Notes: generated from the letters alone by a model not told the origin. A stretch of DNA of 64,000 nucleotides from Massiliimalia timonensis (GCF_900186585.1 NZ_FYDD01000004.1:248001-312000); one strand, 5' to 3'; positions 10,065 through 19,706 are shown, counted from the stretch's first letter. Translations and numbers: made by a program.

Positions 10065-10178
10065 ATGAAAGTAAGACCTTCCGTTAAGCCCATGTGTGAA
10101 AAATGCAAAATTATCAGACGTAAAGGCCGCGTCATGGTTATCTGCCAGAATGCGAAGCACAAACAACGTCAGGGCTAA
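10065..10178 (+). CDS. rpmJ: 50S ribosomal protein L36, zinc-binding type
   Basis: A 37-residue protein: [15 protein letters not shown] followed by [19 protein letters not shown]. Cysteines at 11, 14 and 27 and histidine at 32 form the zinc site of the common L36 form. AGGAGGT lies about nine bases ahead of the ATG. The 102-base gap after infA contains short inverted repeats but no clear terminator. Confidence 0.97.
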   Translation: MKVRPSVKPMCEKCKIIRRKGRVMVICQNAKHKQRQG

Positions 10179-10268
10179 TAGCGAAACCTTATATAATTTG
10201 GTTCAAACATCTATTACAGATACAGACAGCGAAACACGCTGCTACTGTGTTATTGGAGGTGCAACTTT

Positions 10269-10637
10269 ATGGCTCGTATAGCTGGTGTTGACCTGCCTAG
10301 AGAAAAGAGAATCGAGATTGGTTTAACTTATATCTACGGTATCGGTCAGAAAGCAGCAAGCGATATCATCAAAGCAACCGGTGTAAACCCGGATGTTCGT
10401 GTAAAAGATTTATCCGAAGATGATCTTGCAAAACTGCGTGATTATATTGACAAAAATTTTGAAGTTGAGGGTGACCTTCGCAGAAGTACCGCTCTTGACA
10501 TTAAACGATTGATCGAGATCGGATGCTACCGCGGCGTTCGTCACAGAAGAGGCCTGCCTGTAAGAGGTCAGCGCACAAAGACAAACGCTCGTACCAGAAA
10601 AGGTCCGAAGAAAACAATCGCGAACAAGAAAAAATAG
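10269..10637 (+). CDS. rpsM: 30S ribosomal protein S13
   Basis: A 122-residue S13 of the subunit head, in contact with P-site tRNA and with L5 across the interface. It begins [20 protein letters not shown] and ends in the basic tail [25 protein letters not shown] precedes the ATG. A 5-bp hairpin (CAGCG with CGCTG) lies in the 90-base gap upstream. Confidence 0.97.
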   Translation: MARIAGVDLPREKRIEIGLTYIYGIGQKAASDIIKATGVNPDVRVKDLSEDDLAKLRDYIDKNFEVEGDLRRSTALDIKRLIEIGCYRGVRHRRGLPVRGQRTKTNARTRKGPKKTIANKKK

Positions 10638-10655
10638 CAGGAGGGATTCTGAGAA

Positions 10656-11054
10656 ATGGCAAAACAAGTTGCTAAGAAAACAGTCCGCAGACGCCGTGAG
10701 CGTAAGAACATCGAACGCGGTGCCGTTCATATTCAGTCTACCTTTAACAATACGATCGTTACGATTACGGACACACAGGGCAACGCGATTTCATGGGCAA
10801 GCGCCGGTGAAATGGGCTTCAGAGGTTCTAAGAAATCCACTCCGTTTGCTGCACAGACTGCCGCTGAAAAAGCTGCAAGAGCTGCAATGGAACATGGTTT
10901 GAAGACGGTTGAAGTTTATGTAAAAGGCCCAGGCTCAGGACGTGAAGCAGCAATCCGTGCATTGCAGGCAGTTGGACTGGAAGTTACTATGATCAAAGAC
11001 GTGACCCCGATCCCGCACAACGGCTGCCGTCCGCCGAAAAGAAGACGTGTGTAA
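10656..11054 (+). CDS. rpsK: 30S ribosomal protein S11
   Basis: A 132-residue S11 of the platform, which contacts the Shine-Dalgarno helix. Diagnostic segments are [19 protein letters not shown] and the C-terminal [18 protein letters not shown]. It follows rpsM by 18 bases and precedes rpsD by 23, as in other Clostridia. Confidence 0.97.
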   Translation: MAKQVAKKTVRRRRERKNIERGAVHIQSTFNNTIVTITDTQGNAISWASAGEMGFRGSKKSTPFAAQTAAEKAARAAMEHGLKTVEVYVKGPGSGREAAIRALQAVGLEVTMIKDVTPIPHNGCRPPKRRRV

Positions 11055-11077
11055 TATTTATCAGGAGGTGTAACGAT

Positions 11078-11704
11078 ATGGCTAGATATACTGGTGCAGT
11101 ATGCAGAATGTGCCGCCGCGAAGGACAGAAATTATTCCTCAAAGGCGAAAGATGTTACTCTGATAAATGTTCTTTCGTAAGCAGAGGATATGCCCCAGGG
11201 CAGCATGGACAGAACAGAAAAAAAGTTTCTGAATATGGGATGCAGTTAAGAGAAAAACAGAAAACCAGACGTTTTTATGGCGTTTTGGAAAGCCAGTTTG
11301 CAAAATACTTTGAAATGGCTGAAAAGAAACAGGGTATGACAGGGCCAAACCTGCTTATCATCTGTGAATCCAGATTGGATAACGTAGTTTACAGAATGGG
11401 CCTGGCTAGCTCCAGAGCAGAAGCTCGTCAGCTGGTCGTACACGGTCATTATACGGTCAACGGCAAAAAGGTAAACGTACCTTCTTACTTAGTAAGAGAG
11501 GGCGATGTAGTTGCAGTTTGCGACAAGAGCCGTTCTTCCGATAAGATCAAAGCCGTTGTAGAAGCAAACGGTTCCCGTCCGGTTCCAATGTGGCTGGAAA
11601 TGAATCAGGATAAACTGGAAGCGAAAATCGTTCGTATGCCAAGCCGTGAAGATATTGACTTGGATGTCCAGGAAAACCTGATCGTAGAGTACTACTCCAG
11701 ATAA
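11078..11704 (+). CDS. rpsD: 30S ribosomal protein S4
   Basis: A 208-residue S4, a primary 16S rRNA binder and a known regulator of its own operon in several bacteria. The N-terminal zinc-type cysteines are visible (CRMCRREG, then CYSDKC). The S4 RNA-binding domain [20 protein letters not shown] starts near residue 95. In Bacillus subtilis this gene is elsewhere; here it sits in the alpha operon, as in most Clostridia. A structured 190-base gap follows. Confidence 0.97.
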   Translation: MARYTGAVCRMCRREGQKLFLKGERCYSDKCSFVSRGYAPGQHGQNRKKVSEYGMQLREKQKTRRFYGVLESQFAKYFEMAEKKQGMTGPNLLIICESRLDNVVYRMGLASSRAEARQLVVHGHYTVNGKKVNVPSYLVREGDVVAVCDKSRSSDKIKAVVEANGSRPVPMWLEMNQDKLEAKIVRMPSREDIDLDVQENLIVEYYSR

Positions 11705-11770
11705 TCAGAAGTACAGACGATTTTCCACTGGAACCAAACATTCTTACAATTCTTTTTCGGGAATTTCTGT

Positions 11771-11852
11771 TTTGCTGAATATTTTTTCCTTAATTTTCCA
11801 ATCACTTAGGTGTTAAGGATTTTCAAATATTCAGCAAACGCTCATGGCGTTT
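11771..11852 (+). promoter_or_regulatory. nested stem-loops between rpsD and rpoA
   Basis: A perfect 14-bp inverted repeat pairs TTTGCTGAATATTT (11771-11784) with 11825-11838. Inside it TCCTTAA (11787-11793) pairs with TTAAGGA (11813-11819), and CAC can pair with GTG around a TTAG loop at 11803-11812. A further hairpin, AAACGC with GCGTTT (11836-11852), shares three bases with the outer stem. There is no U-tract, so it is not a simple terminator. A role in RNA processing or ribosomal-protein feedback is inference. Confidence 0.55.
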
Positions 11853-11896
11853 GACAGAGATTTCATAGAAAGATTTGTATCACAGGAGGGTTATTG

Positions 11897-12847
11897 ATGA
11901 TCGAAATTGAAAAGCCAAGAATTGAGACAGCTGAGATGAAACCTGACGGTAGTTACGGCAAGTTTGTCTTAGAGCCCCTTGAACGCGGCTACGGTACTAC
12001 TCTGGGCAACAGCTTAAGACGTGTACTGCTCTCCTCATTACCAGGTGTTGCTGTTACTTCTATTAAAATTGACGGGGTACAGCATGAATTTTCCACCATT
12101 CCGGGTGTGAAAGAAGATGTTACGGAAATCGTTCTGAACATCAAAGGGTTGACCGCTAAAATCCACGGCGAGTCCCCAAAAACCGTTTATATTGAAGCCG
12201 AAGGTGAAGGCACTGTTACCGCAGGTGACATCAAAGCAGATTCTGAAGTAGAGATCTTGAATCCTGCGATGCACATCGCAACCTTGGACCAGGGCGCGAA
12301 GCTCTATATGGAGATCGTACTGGACAAAGGCCGTGGATATGTGCCAGCAGAACGCAACAAGGCAAATCTTCAGAACATTGTTGGCGCGATTGCAGTGGAC
12401 AGTATCTACACACCGGTGTTAAAAGTAAATTATACGGTTGAAAATACCCGTGTTGGACAAATTACCGACTATGATAAGTTGAGCCTCGAGGTGTGGACTG
12501 ACGGAACGATCTCCGCCAAGGAATCCATTTCCCTTGCAGCCAAGGTTCTGAATGAGCATCTCAACTTGTTTGTGGATCTATCTGAAGAAGCGGCTTCCGC
12601 TGAGATCATGGTAGAAAAGGACGATAAAGGTAACGAAAAAGTCCTCGAGATGACTATTGAGGAGCTTGACTTATCTGTACGTTCGTTTAACTGCTTAAAA
12701 CGTGCAGGAATCAATACGGTAGGCGATTTGATTAATAAATCAGAAGATGACATGATGAAAGTCCGCAACTTGGGTAAAAAGTCTTTGGAAGAGGTCGTGT
12801 TCAAACTCAACTCTTTGGGCTTTAACCTGAACCCGGACGACGATTAA
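11897..12847 (+). CDS. rpoA: DNA-directed RNA polymerase subunit alpha
   Basis: A 316-residue alpha subunit. The N-terminal assembly domain contains [20 protein letters not shown]. The C-terminal domain, joined by a flexible linker, carries [20 protein letters not shown] and ends [10 protein letters not shown]. The ATG at 11897 is preferred to the TTG one codon upstream because it lies six bases from AGGAGGG. It is preceded by the structured rpsD-rpoA gap. Confidence 0.98.
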   Translation: MIEIEKPRIETAEMKPDGSYGKFVLEPLERGYGTTLGNSLRRVLLSSLPGVAVTSIKIDGVQHEFSTIPGVKEDVTEIVLNIKGLTAKIHGESPKTVYIEAEGEGTVTAGDIKADSEVEILNPAMHIATLDQGAKLYMEIVLDKGRGYVPAERNKANLQNIVGAIAVDSIYTPVLKVNYTVENTRVGQITDYDKLSLEVWTDGTISAKESISLAAKVLNEHLNLFVDLSEEAASAEIMVEKDDKGNEKVLEMTIEELDLSVRSFNCLKRAGINTVGDLINKSEDDMMKVRNLGKKSLEEVVFKLNSLGFNLNPDDD

Positions 12848-12878
12848 TCGAAGAACAACCAGTAAGGAGTGAACTAGA

Positions 12879-13220
12879 ATGGCAGGAAGCAGAAAACTCG
12901 GAAGAGCCTCTGATCACAGAAAAGCAATGCTGAGAGCTATGGTTACTTTTTTACTTGAAAATGGTAAAATTGAAACCACAGTTTCCAGAGCAAAAGAGGT
13001 TCGTGCGATGACCGAGAAAATGATTACACTCGGCAAAACAAACAACCTCCACTCCAAGCGTCAGGCATTTGCATATATTACCAAAGAAGATGTGGTTAAG
13101 AAATTATTCGATGAAATTTCTCCGAAATACGCTGATGTAAATGGTGGTTACACCCGCATCGTGAAAATCGGGCCACGCCGTGGTGACGCAGCAGAGATGG
13201 CAATCATTGAATTGGTATAA
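12879..13220 (+). CDS. rplQ: 50S ribosomal protein L17
   Basis: A 113-residue L17, the normal short bacterial length, located near the exit tunnel. It begins [20 protein letters not shown] and ends with [20 protein letters not shown]. It is the last gene of the alpha operon; a strong terminator follows 13 bases after the stop. Confidence 0.97.
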   Translation: MAGSRKLGRASDHRKAMLRAMVTFLLENGKIETTVSRAKEVRAMTEKMITLGKTNNLHSKRQAFAYITKEDVVKKLFDEISPKYADVNGGYTRIVKIGPRRGDAAEMAIIELV

Positions 13221-13233
13221 GTAAGATACCGTG

Positions 13234-13266
13234 ACCTCCTTTCGTTGATTCGGAAGGAGGTTTTTT
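13234..13266 (+). terminator. intrinsic terminator of the ribosomal block
   Basis: ACCTCCTT (from 13234) pairs with AAGGAGGT around a short loop, and the stem can be extended by a G-T wobble and a G-C pair. Six T residues follow. It closes the long ribosomal transcript after rplQ. Confidence 0.92.
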
Positions 13267-13362
13267 GTGTTCATATTTTATTACCATAATTTTTATAAAA
13301 ATCAGTGGAAAATAAAAATTTTTTTGGGTAAGATAGAATCATTCTTGGAAATGAAAAAGTGC

Positions 13363-13391
13363 TTGACAGTAAGTTCTGATTTTTGTATAAT
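13363..13391 (+). promoter_or_regulatory. consensus sigma-A promoter of greA-lysS
   Basis: TTGACA at 13363-13368 and TATAAT at 13386-13391 are separated by exactly 17 bases, a perfect housekeeping consensus. Transcription would start near 13398 and leave a leader of about 74 bases before greA. Confidence 0.9.
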
Positions 13392-13471
13392 TAAAATATT
13401 GTAGACTAGTATACCTATACCTAATAGCAGGGATATAATTTTTGTGAAAGAATGCACAGGGGGATATTAAC

Positions 13472-13951
13472 GTGGCTGTGAACAAACAGATTACCTTAAC
13501 CAAAGAGGGGCTTTTAAAGCTGGAAGAAGAGCTGGAAAACTTGAAGATCGTCAGACGAAAAGAGGTATCCGAAAAGATCAAAGTCGCTTTGTCTTTCGGC
13601 GACCTGTCTGAAAACAGCGAATATGATGAGGCCAAAAATGAACAGGCAATGGTAGAAGCACGGATCAACGAGATCGAGGCTCTTTTAAAAAATGTTGTAG
13701 TTGTCAATGACGATGAAATCTCTACCGATGTTGTTTCTGTAGGCTGTACCGTTACTTTAAAATGCCTGAAAAATGGAAAAGAGGAAGCTTATAAGATCGT
13801 TGGATCTACAGAAGCTGCGCCGCTGCAGAAAAAGATTTCCGATGAATCGCCGGTAGGAAAGGCAGTCATCGGCCATAAGGTTGGAGATGTTGTAGACGCG
13901 GAAGTTCCTTCCGGTGTGATCCAGTACGAAATTTTAAATATTTCAAAATAG
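13472..13951 (+). CDS. greA: transcription elongation factor GreA
   Basis: A 159-residue GreA, which enters the RNA polymerase secondary channel and stimulates cleavage of backtracked RNA. The N-terminal coiled coil (about residues 10-75) holds the acidic tip region LSENSEYDEAKNEQAMVEAR. The C-terminal FKBP-like domain ends with KVGDVVDAEVPSGVIQYEIL. The start is GTG, preceded by AGGGGGA. It shares a transcript with lysS, a common Firmicute pairing. Confidence 0.95.
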   Translation: MAVNKQITLTKEGLLKLEEELENLKIVRRKEVSEKIKVALSFGDLSENSEYDEAKNEQAMVEARINEIEALLKNVVVVNDDEISTDVVSVGCTVTLKCLKNGKEEAYKIVGSTEAAPLQKKISDESPVGKAVIGHKVGDVVDAEVPSGVIQYEILNISK

Positions 13952-13984
13952 ACAGCGTGTTGATGAAATGAGGAGAAGTGGAAC

Positions 13985-15487
13985 GTGAGCCAAGAAGTTG
14001 AAAATAATGTTCTTCCAACTGCGGAAGAAATGAGTGAATTTTTAAAGGTAAGACGGGAAAAGCTGGCTGAATTGCGGGAAAACGGAAAAGACCCGTTCCA
14101 GATCACAACATATCATGTGGATGCCTATGCAAAGGATATCAATGACAAGTTTGATGAATATGAAGGCAAGATGGTTTCCATTGCGGGACGCATCATGTCA
14201 AAACGCGGAATGGGAAAAGCTGGGTTTATTGATGTAGCAGATCATTCCGGACGGGTCCAGTCCTATGTTCGCAAGGATCATGTTGGGGATGAAGCCTACG
14301 CTGATTTTAAAAAATACGATATTGGAGATATAATCGGGATTAAGGGCGAGGTATTCCGTACCCAAAAAGGGCAGATTTCTGTAAAAGCGGAGGAGATCCT
14401 TCTTCTGTCTAAATCGTTGCGTCCCTTGCCGGAAAAATGGCATGGCCTGAAGGATCAGGACACCCGTTATCGGCAGCGTTATGTGGATTTGATCGTAAAC
14501 CCAGAAGTAAAGGAAACCTTTATCAAAAGAAGCCGGATCATCACCGAGATCCGCAAATTCTTAGACGGGTTGAACTTTGTGGAAGTGGAAACTCCGGTGT
14601 TACATACCGTGGCAGGCGGTGCTTCTGCCCGCCCGTTTATCACTCACCACAATGCGCAGAATATGGAGATGTATATGCGTATCGCGCTGGAACTGCACTT
14701 AAAACGGCTGATCGTCGGTGGATTTGATCGTGTTTATGAACTGGGGCGTGTATTCCGCAACGAGGGAATGGACACCAGACATAACCCGGAATTTACTTTG
14801 TTGGAACTGTACCAGGCATATACGGATTATCACGGCATGATGGATATTACTGAAAATATGATCCGTACCGTAGCGCAGAACGTGCTGGGGACGACAACCA
14901 TCCAGTATGGGGAGCACACTCTTGATTTAGGAAAACCATTTGAACGAATCACCATGGCTGATTCAGTGAAAAAATACAGCGGTGTTGATTTTTCGGAAAT
15001 TAAAACCGTAGAAGATGCCCGCGCTGTGGCAAAAGAACATCATATTGAATATGAAGAACGTCATTTGGTAGGCGATATTCTAAACCTGTTCTTTGATGAA
15101 TATGTAGAACACAACCTGATTCAGCCGACCTTTGTGACCGATTATCCAGTTGAGATCTCGCCGCTGGCAAAGAGAAGCCCTAAAGATCCTTCTATCACAG
15201 AACGATTTGAATTATTTATCGTGGGTAGAGAGCACGCAAACGCATTCTCTGAATTAAACGACCCGATCGACCAGAAAGAACGTTTTGAACATCAAGTAGA
15301 ATTGAAAAAACAGGGTGACGATGAAGCGGCTGATATGGATGAAGACTATATCAATGCCTTGGAATATGGGATGCCTCCGACCGGGGGACTTGGAATTGGC
15401 ATCGACCGCTTGGTAATGCTTTTGACTAACACAGAGGCGATCCGGGACGTATTGCTGTTCCCGACCATGAAACCATTAAAGGACTAG
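13985..15487 (+). CDS. lysS: lysyl-tRNA synthetase, class II
   Basis: A 500-residue synthetase. The N-terminal OB-fold anticodon-binding domain (about 60-170) includes [18 protein letters not shown]. The catalytic core shows class II motif 2 ([20 protein letters not shown]) and motif 3 ([12 protein letters not shown]). The start is GTG behind GAGGAG. A terminator follows eight bases after the stop. Confidence 0.97.
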   Translation: MSQEVENNVLPTAEEMSEFLKVRREKLAELRENGKDPFQITTYHVDAYAKDINDKFDEYEGKMVSIAGRIMSKRGMGKAGFIDVADHSGRVQSYVRKDHVGDEAYADFKKYDIGDIIGIKGEVFRTQKGQISVKAEEILLLSKSLRPLPEKWHGLKDQDTRYRQRYVDLIVNPEVKETFIKRSRIITEIRKFLDGLNFVEVETPVLHTVAGGASARPFITHHNAQNMEMYMRIALELHLKRLIVGGFDRVYELGRVFRNEGMDTRHNPEFTLLELYQAYTDYHGMMDITENMIRTVAQNVLGTTTIQYGEHTLDLGKPFERITMADSVKKYSGVDFSEIKTVEDARAVAKEHHIEYEERHLVGDILNLFFDEYVEHNLIQPTFVTDYPVEISPLAKRSPKDPSITERFELFIVGREHANAFSELNDPIDQKERFEHQVELKKQGDDEAADMDEDYINALEYGMPPTGGLGIGIDRLVMLLTNTEAIRDVLLFPTMKPLKD

Positions 15488-15494
15488 GCTGATT

Positions 15495-15524
15495 CGGACA
15501 CCGCAGAAGCAGGTGTCCGTTTTT
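15495..15524 (+). terminator. intrinsic terminator after lysS
   Basis: CGGACACC (15495-15502) pairs with GGTGTCCG (15512-15519), followed by five T residues. It ends the greA-lysS transcript; the next gene starts 24 bases later, so some readthrough is possible. Confidence 0.85.
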
Positions 15525-15548
15525 GCAAAAGGAAAGGAAGATGACCTG

Positions 15549-16346
15549 ATGGCAGAACAAGAGCACACAGATCTGGAGAGGCTTCAAAAGCGGAAACGGC
15601 AGGAGGCCGCACTGCGTAAGCAGATGCAGTATATCAACAGCCTGTCGCCGGAAGATAGAGAAAAAATCTATGCCAAAAAGCATCGTCCTGCAGAACATAT
15701 TGAGCCTAAGACATTTAAAGAAAAATGGGCTAACTATTGGTATCATTACAAATGGCTCACCTTTGGCTGTGTTGCGGCAGTTCTAATTGGCGGGTTCTTC
15801 GTGTACGACATGGTGACCAAGGAAAAGTATGATATGAGCATCATGATGATCACCAAAGATTACTATGATTCGGAAAGTGTGGGTGCCTATATCGATAAAA
15901 CTGCGCAGTATTGTCCGGATACAGATGAAAATGAAGAGCAGAACATTAGCTTTATGGCTATACAGATGGACCGGGAAAACAGCGAACAGGCGGATCCCAA
16001 TTTCTATATGGCGCAGTTTGTCAAAATGACCTCCAGTATTTCGGAGGGGATGGACGCTGTTTATCTGATGGACCAGGACAATTATGATTTCCTGACACAA
16101 GAGGAAGGCGACGTAAAATTTGTAGACTTGAGCCAGTTCTCTGATAATGAGAATGTAGAGGGTGACAAGTACTATATTAAAAATGATGCCTTACTAGGGG
16201 ATGTAGATGCTGGAAACGATTTGTTTTTGGTGCTGCGTGCTCCCGATGACATGCCAAACATCGATAAAGATGATGTGAAAGAACTATATGAAACTTCTAA
16301 AGAGTACCTGATCAATTTGATGAACCAGACTCCGGTAGAAAAATAA
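15549..16346 (+). CDS. membrane-anchored protein of unknown function
   Basis: I do not recognise this 265-residue protein. The first ~65 residues are charged and cytoplasmic (ERLQKRKRQEAALRKQMQYI). One transmembrane helix follows at about residues 69-90 (WLTFGCVAAVLIGGFFVYDM). The remaining ~175 residues are acidic and probably outside the cell. An in-frame GTG upstream lies inside the lysS terminator, so the ATG at 15549 is used. The gene is bracketed by two terminators, so it is expressed alone or by readthrough from lysS. Confidence 0.8.
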   Translation: MAEQEHTDLERLQKRKRQEAALRKQMQYINSLSPEDREKIYAKKHRPAEHIEPKTFKEKWANYWYHYKWLTFGCVAAVLIGGFFVYDMVTKEKYDMSIMMITKDYYDSESVGAYIDKTAQYCPDTDENEEQNISFMAIQMDRENSEQADPNFYMAQFVKMTSSISEGMDAVYLMDQDNYDFLTQEEGDVKFVDLSQFSDNENVEGDKYYIKNDALLGDVDAGNDLFLVLRAPDDMPNIDKDDVKELYETSKEYLINLMNQTPVEK

Positions 16347-16379
16347 AAAAGCCGTCCCAAATTTTGGGACGGCTTTTTC
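16347..16379 (+). terminator. terminator between convergent genes
   Basis: A long perfect stem, AAAAGCCGTCCCAAA with its complement around a tiny TT loop, ends in six T residues and is flanked by A residues on the left. It can act in both directions and separates the unknown gene from tadA on the other strand. Confidence 0.9.
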
Positions 16380-16441
16380 AGCGCTATATGATATTTGCAG
16401 AGGAAAAACAAAAAGGATGAAATCTTTCAAATAAAAGGCTT

Positions 16442-16915
16442 TTATCTAGAGCCAGCCTTTCGTTTTTCCCGCAGCTGCCGGAAAAAATCAGAAAGCAAAG
16501 TCGCGCATTCCTGCTCCAATACTCCGCCTTCACATTCCGGCTGGTGATTGTAGGGAAGGGCGAAGAGATCTACTAAAGAACCGCAGGATCCGGCCTTGGG
16601 GTCATATGCCCCGAATACTACCCGGTCGATCCGGGAATTGATAATGGCACCCGTGCACATGGGACAGGGCTCCAGCGTGACGTACAGGGTGCAGCGGGGA
16701 AGTCGCCAACCGCCAAGCGTATCACACGCGGCATGGATCGCCAGCAATTCAGCGTGTGCAGCAGCATTTTTGTGTGTTTCCCGCAAATTATATCCCCGGG
16801 CTATGATGTTGCCATCTTGAACGATCACAGCCCCTACAGGGACCTCCCCTAAGGCAAACGCCTTTTTTGCTTCTTCGATCGCGGCCAGCATAAACTGGCG
16901 GTCTTGCTCTGTCAT
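16442..16915 (-). CDS. tadA: tRNA-specific adenosine deaminase
   Basis: A 157-residue deaminase making inosine at wobble position 34 of tRNA. Zinc site residues are visible: His54 with the proton-shuttle Glu56 in HAE, and Cys84 and Cys87 in PCPMC. GEVPVGAVIV near residue 24 is also typical. It follows the CPBP gene by 11 bases on the minus strand, so the two are probably cotranscribed. Confidence 0.94.
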   Translation of the reverse strand: MTEQDRQFMLAAIEEAKKAFALGEVPVGAVIVQDGNIIARGYNLRETHKNAAAHAELLAIHAACDTLGGWRLPRCTLYVTLEPCPMCTGAIINSRIDRVVFGAYDPKAGSCGSLVDLFALPYNHQPECEGGVLEQECATLLSDFFRQLREKRKAGSR

Positions 16916-16926
16916 AATCCCTCCTG

Positions 16927-18000
16927 CTACCCGATGATCTGGATGTACGGTACAATGTATAAGAAAGCAAGGACAACTACCATCCAGAACCCAAAATTGC
17001 TGACAAAGGTCTTGATCTTAGCGCGGTTTGTCAAATAGGTATCCTCGCTGTAGATCTGAAACGCAAGATCATCATTCCGGACAAACCAAGTGAACAAAAA
17101 GAGCGCAAGAAGCAAAAGGCCTGCCGCAATGAGGCAGAAAACCTTTGCGGCAAAGTCCTCTGGGAAATAGACATTCAGCAGGCTCAGAACAATAAATAAG
17201 CTTTTTAGGGTAACGCTGGCGGCAATGGGGGACCAGATACTGCCGGAACGGACGGTGAAATAAGATAAGGCTAGTCCCATAATAAAGGCATATACCATTT
17301 TGTCCACGCTGGGCTGTACCAGAGTATATAACACGGTGGAAACAGCGATCGCAATAATATCGCCAAAACGGCGCATTGCGTGCAGAACTGCGCCTCGGAA
17401 CAAAATCTCCTCCAAAAATGCAGGAACCAGTGCGCTGGAAACAAAATAAAGAACAAATGCGCCTAAATTCGCTGGCGGTTGCGCCTGGTCCTGTAAGAGG
17501 ATGACGCCGCCTGCCTGTAACACGCCTACAAATATCCGGGAAAGAAGATAGGCCATGATCCCTGTTCCCAACAAAATCAGCACGCTGTAGCGGGTGGTCC
17601 CAACGTTTGGCTTTGATAAGAAACGTCCGACCCCGCCCATCCTGCGGTTAAACAAAAGAATAACGAGCGCAGGCAGCCCTAGGTAAACGGCATTGGTCAG
17701 GATCTCAACCATCTGTGCCGAAACGATAGACATGGTCACCACATTGGTCAGCGGATTGATCACAATATCAAGCCCGCATAAAGAAAGCAGGTTTACGATC
17801 GGCGCGAAGGACACCGCCCGTAAAAAGAAAAGAAGAAGGGTGGAAAACAGCAGGATATTGTATTGGATCGTCAAAGCCTTATGTTCTGCCTGCTGAGGTG
17901 TTTCCGGAAGGAACCCCAGACCGTTTACATAGGTCACCTGTTTTGGCGCCTGCGGCGGTGTGGAAAACCGCTGTTCATGCTCATCATAATTAGGATCCAT
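16927..18000 (-). CDS. CPBP-family membrane protein
   Basis: A 357-residue protein with about eight hydrophobic segments and a short polar N-terminus. The glutamate motif of the CPBP (CAAX protease / bacteriocin-processing) family is present as FLEEILFRGAV near residue 200. The second family motif, normally F-x3-H, reads YTLVQ here, and the third, normally H-x3-N/D, reads SVTLK, so catalytic histidines appear missing. The family assignment is firm; protease activity is doubtful. It is cotranscribed with tadA. Confidence 0.8.
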   Translation of the reverse strand: MDPNYDEHEQRFSTPPQAPKQVTYVNGLGFLPETPQQAEHKALTIQYNILLFSTLLLFFLRAVSFAPIVNLLSLCGLDIVINPLTNVVTMSIVSAQMVEILTNAVYLGLPALVILLFNRRMGGVGRFLSKPNVGTTRYSVLILLGTGIMAYLLSRIFVGVLQAGGVILLQDQAQPPANLGAFVLYFVSSALVPAFLEEILFRGAVLHAMRRFGDIIAIAVSTVLYTLVQPSVDKMVYAFIMGLALSYFTVRSGSIWSPIAASVTLKSLFIVLSLLNVYFPEDFAAKVFCLIAAGLLLLALFLFTWFVRNDDLAFQIYSEDTYLTNRAKIKTFVSNFGFWMVVVLAFLYIVPYIQIIG

Positions 18001-18043
18001 GCCGTTACACCCCCTTCTTGCAGAATTATTCTTATTATAACAT

Positions 18044-18072
18044 AAAAAGCCGGTTAAAAAAACCGACTTTTT
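18044..18072 (-). terminator. terminator of the MATE gene
   Basis: On the minus strand AAAAAGTCGGTT pairs with AACCGGCTTTTT, with one G-U wobble and a short loop, ending in five U residues. On the plus strand the same position is an A-C mismatch, so the element is oriented for the minus-strand gene that ends just before it. Confidence 0.8.
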
Positions 18073-18081
18073 ATGAACAAA

Positions 18082-19437
18082 CTATCGAGTTAATTGGCGG
18101 ATCCACCGGAAGCGGTTGACCTTTGGAAGAGCTACCAAACACTTGGCGATCTGGTCGCTTTTTAAGATCCAAAAAACGGCTAAAGGCGACCAGTTTAAGA
18201 CAAATGCCGCCAGTGCAGAAAGCGGGAGTACTAAAAGCCACATAAAGATAGAATCATTGATAAATACGAACTTGGTATCTCCGCCTCCCCGGACGATCCC
18301 GGTCAGGCTGGCACACTGATAAGCAGTCCCCACTACAGTAATGCAAAGAACATTGATGAAATCTCCCGCCATGTCGCGGGTCTGTGCAGAGATCGAATAA
18401 AAATCGAGGATCGGCTCTTTTACCAAGAACAGCCCCAGCCCGGTCAGTACGCCGATCCCAAGAAACAATAGCTGCATGGTACGCGCATATTCCTTGACAT
18501 GGGGAATATCCCCTTCCCCGACAGTACGGCCCGTAATGACAGCCGCAGCACTGGCGGAGCCATAGGTCACTACCGTCAGCACTTGGAATACAGTAGCGGC
18601 AATACTGTTTGCCGCGATTGCCACCGAGCCAAGATGCCCCAGGATCGCTGCCTGTACTGCCATGGCTACACCCCAAAGCATATTGGACATGATCACAAAG
18701 GCGCCTACCCGGATATAGTCGGAGAACAATTCCCGGTCAAAGGAGAGGAAGTCCGAAATTTTCATCTTGACCTTTTTATCTACTACGAACAGATAAAATA
18801 CAACGACACCGGTTTCGATGATCCGGGATACCAGCGTCCCGATCGCTGCCCCTCGGATCCCCAGTTCTGGAGCGCCGAATTTCCCGAAGATAAACATATA
18901 GTTGAGCCCCATATTGACAAATAAGGCGATCAGGGAAACCACAACACCAATTCTAACTGTTTCCACCCCGCGTAATCCGCAGATAATGGTATTGGTAATG
19001 CAAAAGAAGAAATAGGAGAAACAGACGATCTGCAAATAGGATTTTGCCTCTTCAATCACAGCCTGATCGTTAGTAAACAGACTGAGCACCGGCACCGGGA
19101 AGAAGAAAACGATTGCCCACATCAGGCCGCCCGCTAACAGCCCCAATTTGATGCCAATACTGAAGATGCGGCGGATCGGTTCAATTTCCTTTTTCCCCCA
19201 ATACTGCGCGCATAAGATCACAACGCCTTCCCCGATCCCCATGGTCAGCATCTGAAGCAGATATTGGATCTGGTTGACGATCGCGGCGCCGGAAAGCGAC
19301 ACCTCAGCGTAGGAGCCCAGCATGATGTTGTCCGCTAAGTTGACAGAACAGGTGATTAGATTTTGAAGCGCAAGGATTAAGGTCATCAGGAAAAAATCCT
19401 TGTAAAAGCTACGGTTTTTGGTCAGTAATTTTGTCAT
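18082..19437 (-). CDS. MATE-family multidrug/sodium antiporter
   Basis: A 451-residue membrane protein with about twelve transmembrane helices in two similar halves. Segments such as NLADNIMLGSYAEVSLSGAA and VTYGSASAAAVITGRTVGEG match the conserved helices 1 and 7 regions of MATE exporters. The ATG at 19437 is chosen because GAAGAGGAA lies just ahead; an in-frame ATG nine codons upstream has no ribosome site. The substrate is unknown. Confidence 0.88.
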   Translation of the reverse strand: MTKLLTKNRSFYKDFFLMTLILALQNLITCSVNLADNIMLGSYAEVSLSGAAIVNQIQYLLQMLTMGIGEGVVILCAQYWGKKEIEPIRRIFSIGIKLGLLAGGLMWAIVFFFPVPVLSLFTNDQAVIEEAKSYLQIVCFSYFFFCITNTIICGLRGVETVRIGVVVSLIALFVNMGLNYMFIFGKFGAPELGIRGAAIGTLVSRIIETGVVVFYLFVVDKKVKMKISDFLSFDRELFSDYIRVGAFVIMSNMLWGVAMAVQAAILGHLGSVAIAANSIAATVFQVLTVVTYGSASAAAVITGRTVGEGDIPHVKEYARTMQLLFLGIGVLTGLGLFLVKEPILDFYSISAQTRDMAGDFINVLCITVVGTAYQCASLTGIVRGGGDTKFVFINDSIFMWLLVLPLSALAAFVLNWSPLAVFWILKSDQIAKCLVALPKVNRFRWIRQLTR

Positions 19438-19473
19438 ATTTTGTTCCTCTTCTTTATTGTTCATACAGTAATG

Positions 19474-19502
19474 ATTATATCAAAGCCCCCGATCAAATTC
19501 AA
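19474..19502 (-). promoter_or_regulatory. sigma-A promoter of the MATE gene
   Basis: On the minus strand, TTGAAT (19502-19497) and TATAAT (19479-19474) are 17 bases apart, giving a start near 19467 and a leader of about 30 bases before the ATG at 19437. This supports the downstream ATG. Confidence 0.7.
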
Positions 19503-19529
19503 GCGAAAAACCCGGGACAAAAAGAATAT

Positions 19530-19558
19530 TTGCATTTTTTGAAAAACCCTGCTATAAT
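19530..19558 (+). promoter_or_regulatory. promoter of tRNA-Arg
   Basis: TTGCAT at 19530-19535 and TATAAT at 19553-19558 with a 17-base spacer lie 27 bases before the tRNA. Confidence 0.75.
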
Positions 19559-19585
19559 AAAATGGAATTTGTAACAAGGATATTT

Positions 19586-19660
19586 GCCCCCGTAGTTAAA
19601 TGGATATAATAGCCCCCTCCTAAGGGGTAGTTATCAGTTCGATTCTGGTCGGGGGTGCCA
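19586..19660 (+). tRNA. tRNA-Arg (anticodon CCU)
   Basis: A 75-nt cloverleaf with encoded CCA. The acceptor GCCCCCG pairs with CGGGGGT (one G-U). The anticodon stem is GCCCC/GGGGT with loop CTCCTAA, giving anticodon CCU, which reads AGG. The T arm is ATCAG-TTCGATT-CTGGT. It has its own promoter and terminator, so it is a monocistronic tRNA gene. No integrase is nearby. Confidence 0.95.
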
Positions 19661-19665
19661 GCAGT

Positions 19666-19699
19666 AAAAAAGGAACTTCTATTTAGAAGTTCCTTTTTT
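19666..19699 (+). terminator. terminator after tRNA-Arg
   Basis: AGGAACTTCT pairs with AGAAGTTCCT around an ATTT loop and is followed by six T residues, six bases after the tRNA. Confidence 0.9.
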
Positions 19700-19706
19700 C
19701 ATTATC

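Noticed and set aside
19586-19660. tRNA-Arg as an integration site of a mobile element
   Set aside because: No integrase, duplicated tRNA end or element boundary is visible on either side, and neighbours are ordinary chromosomal genes.
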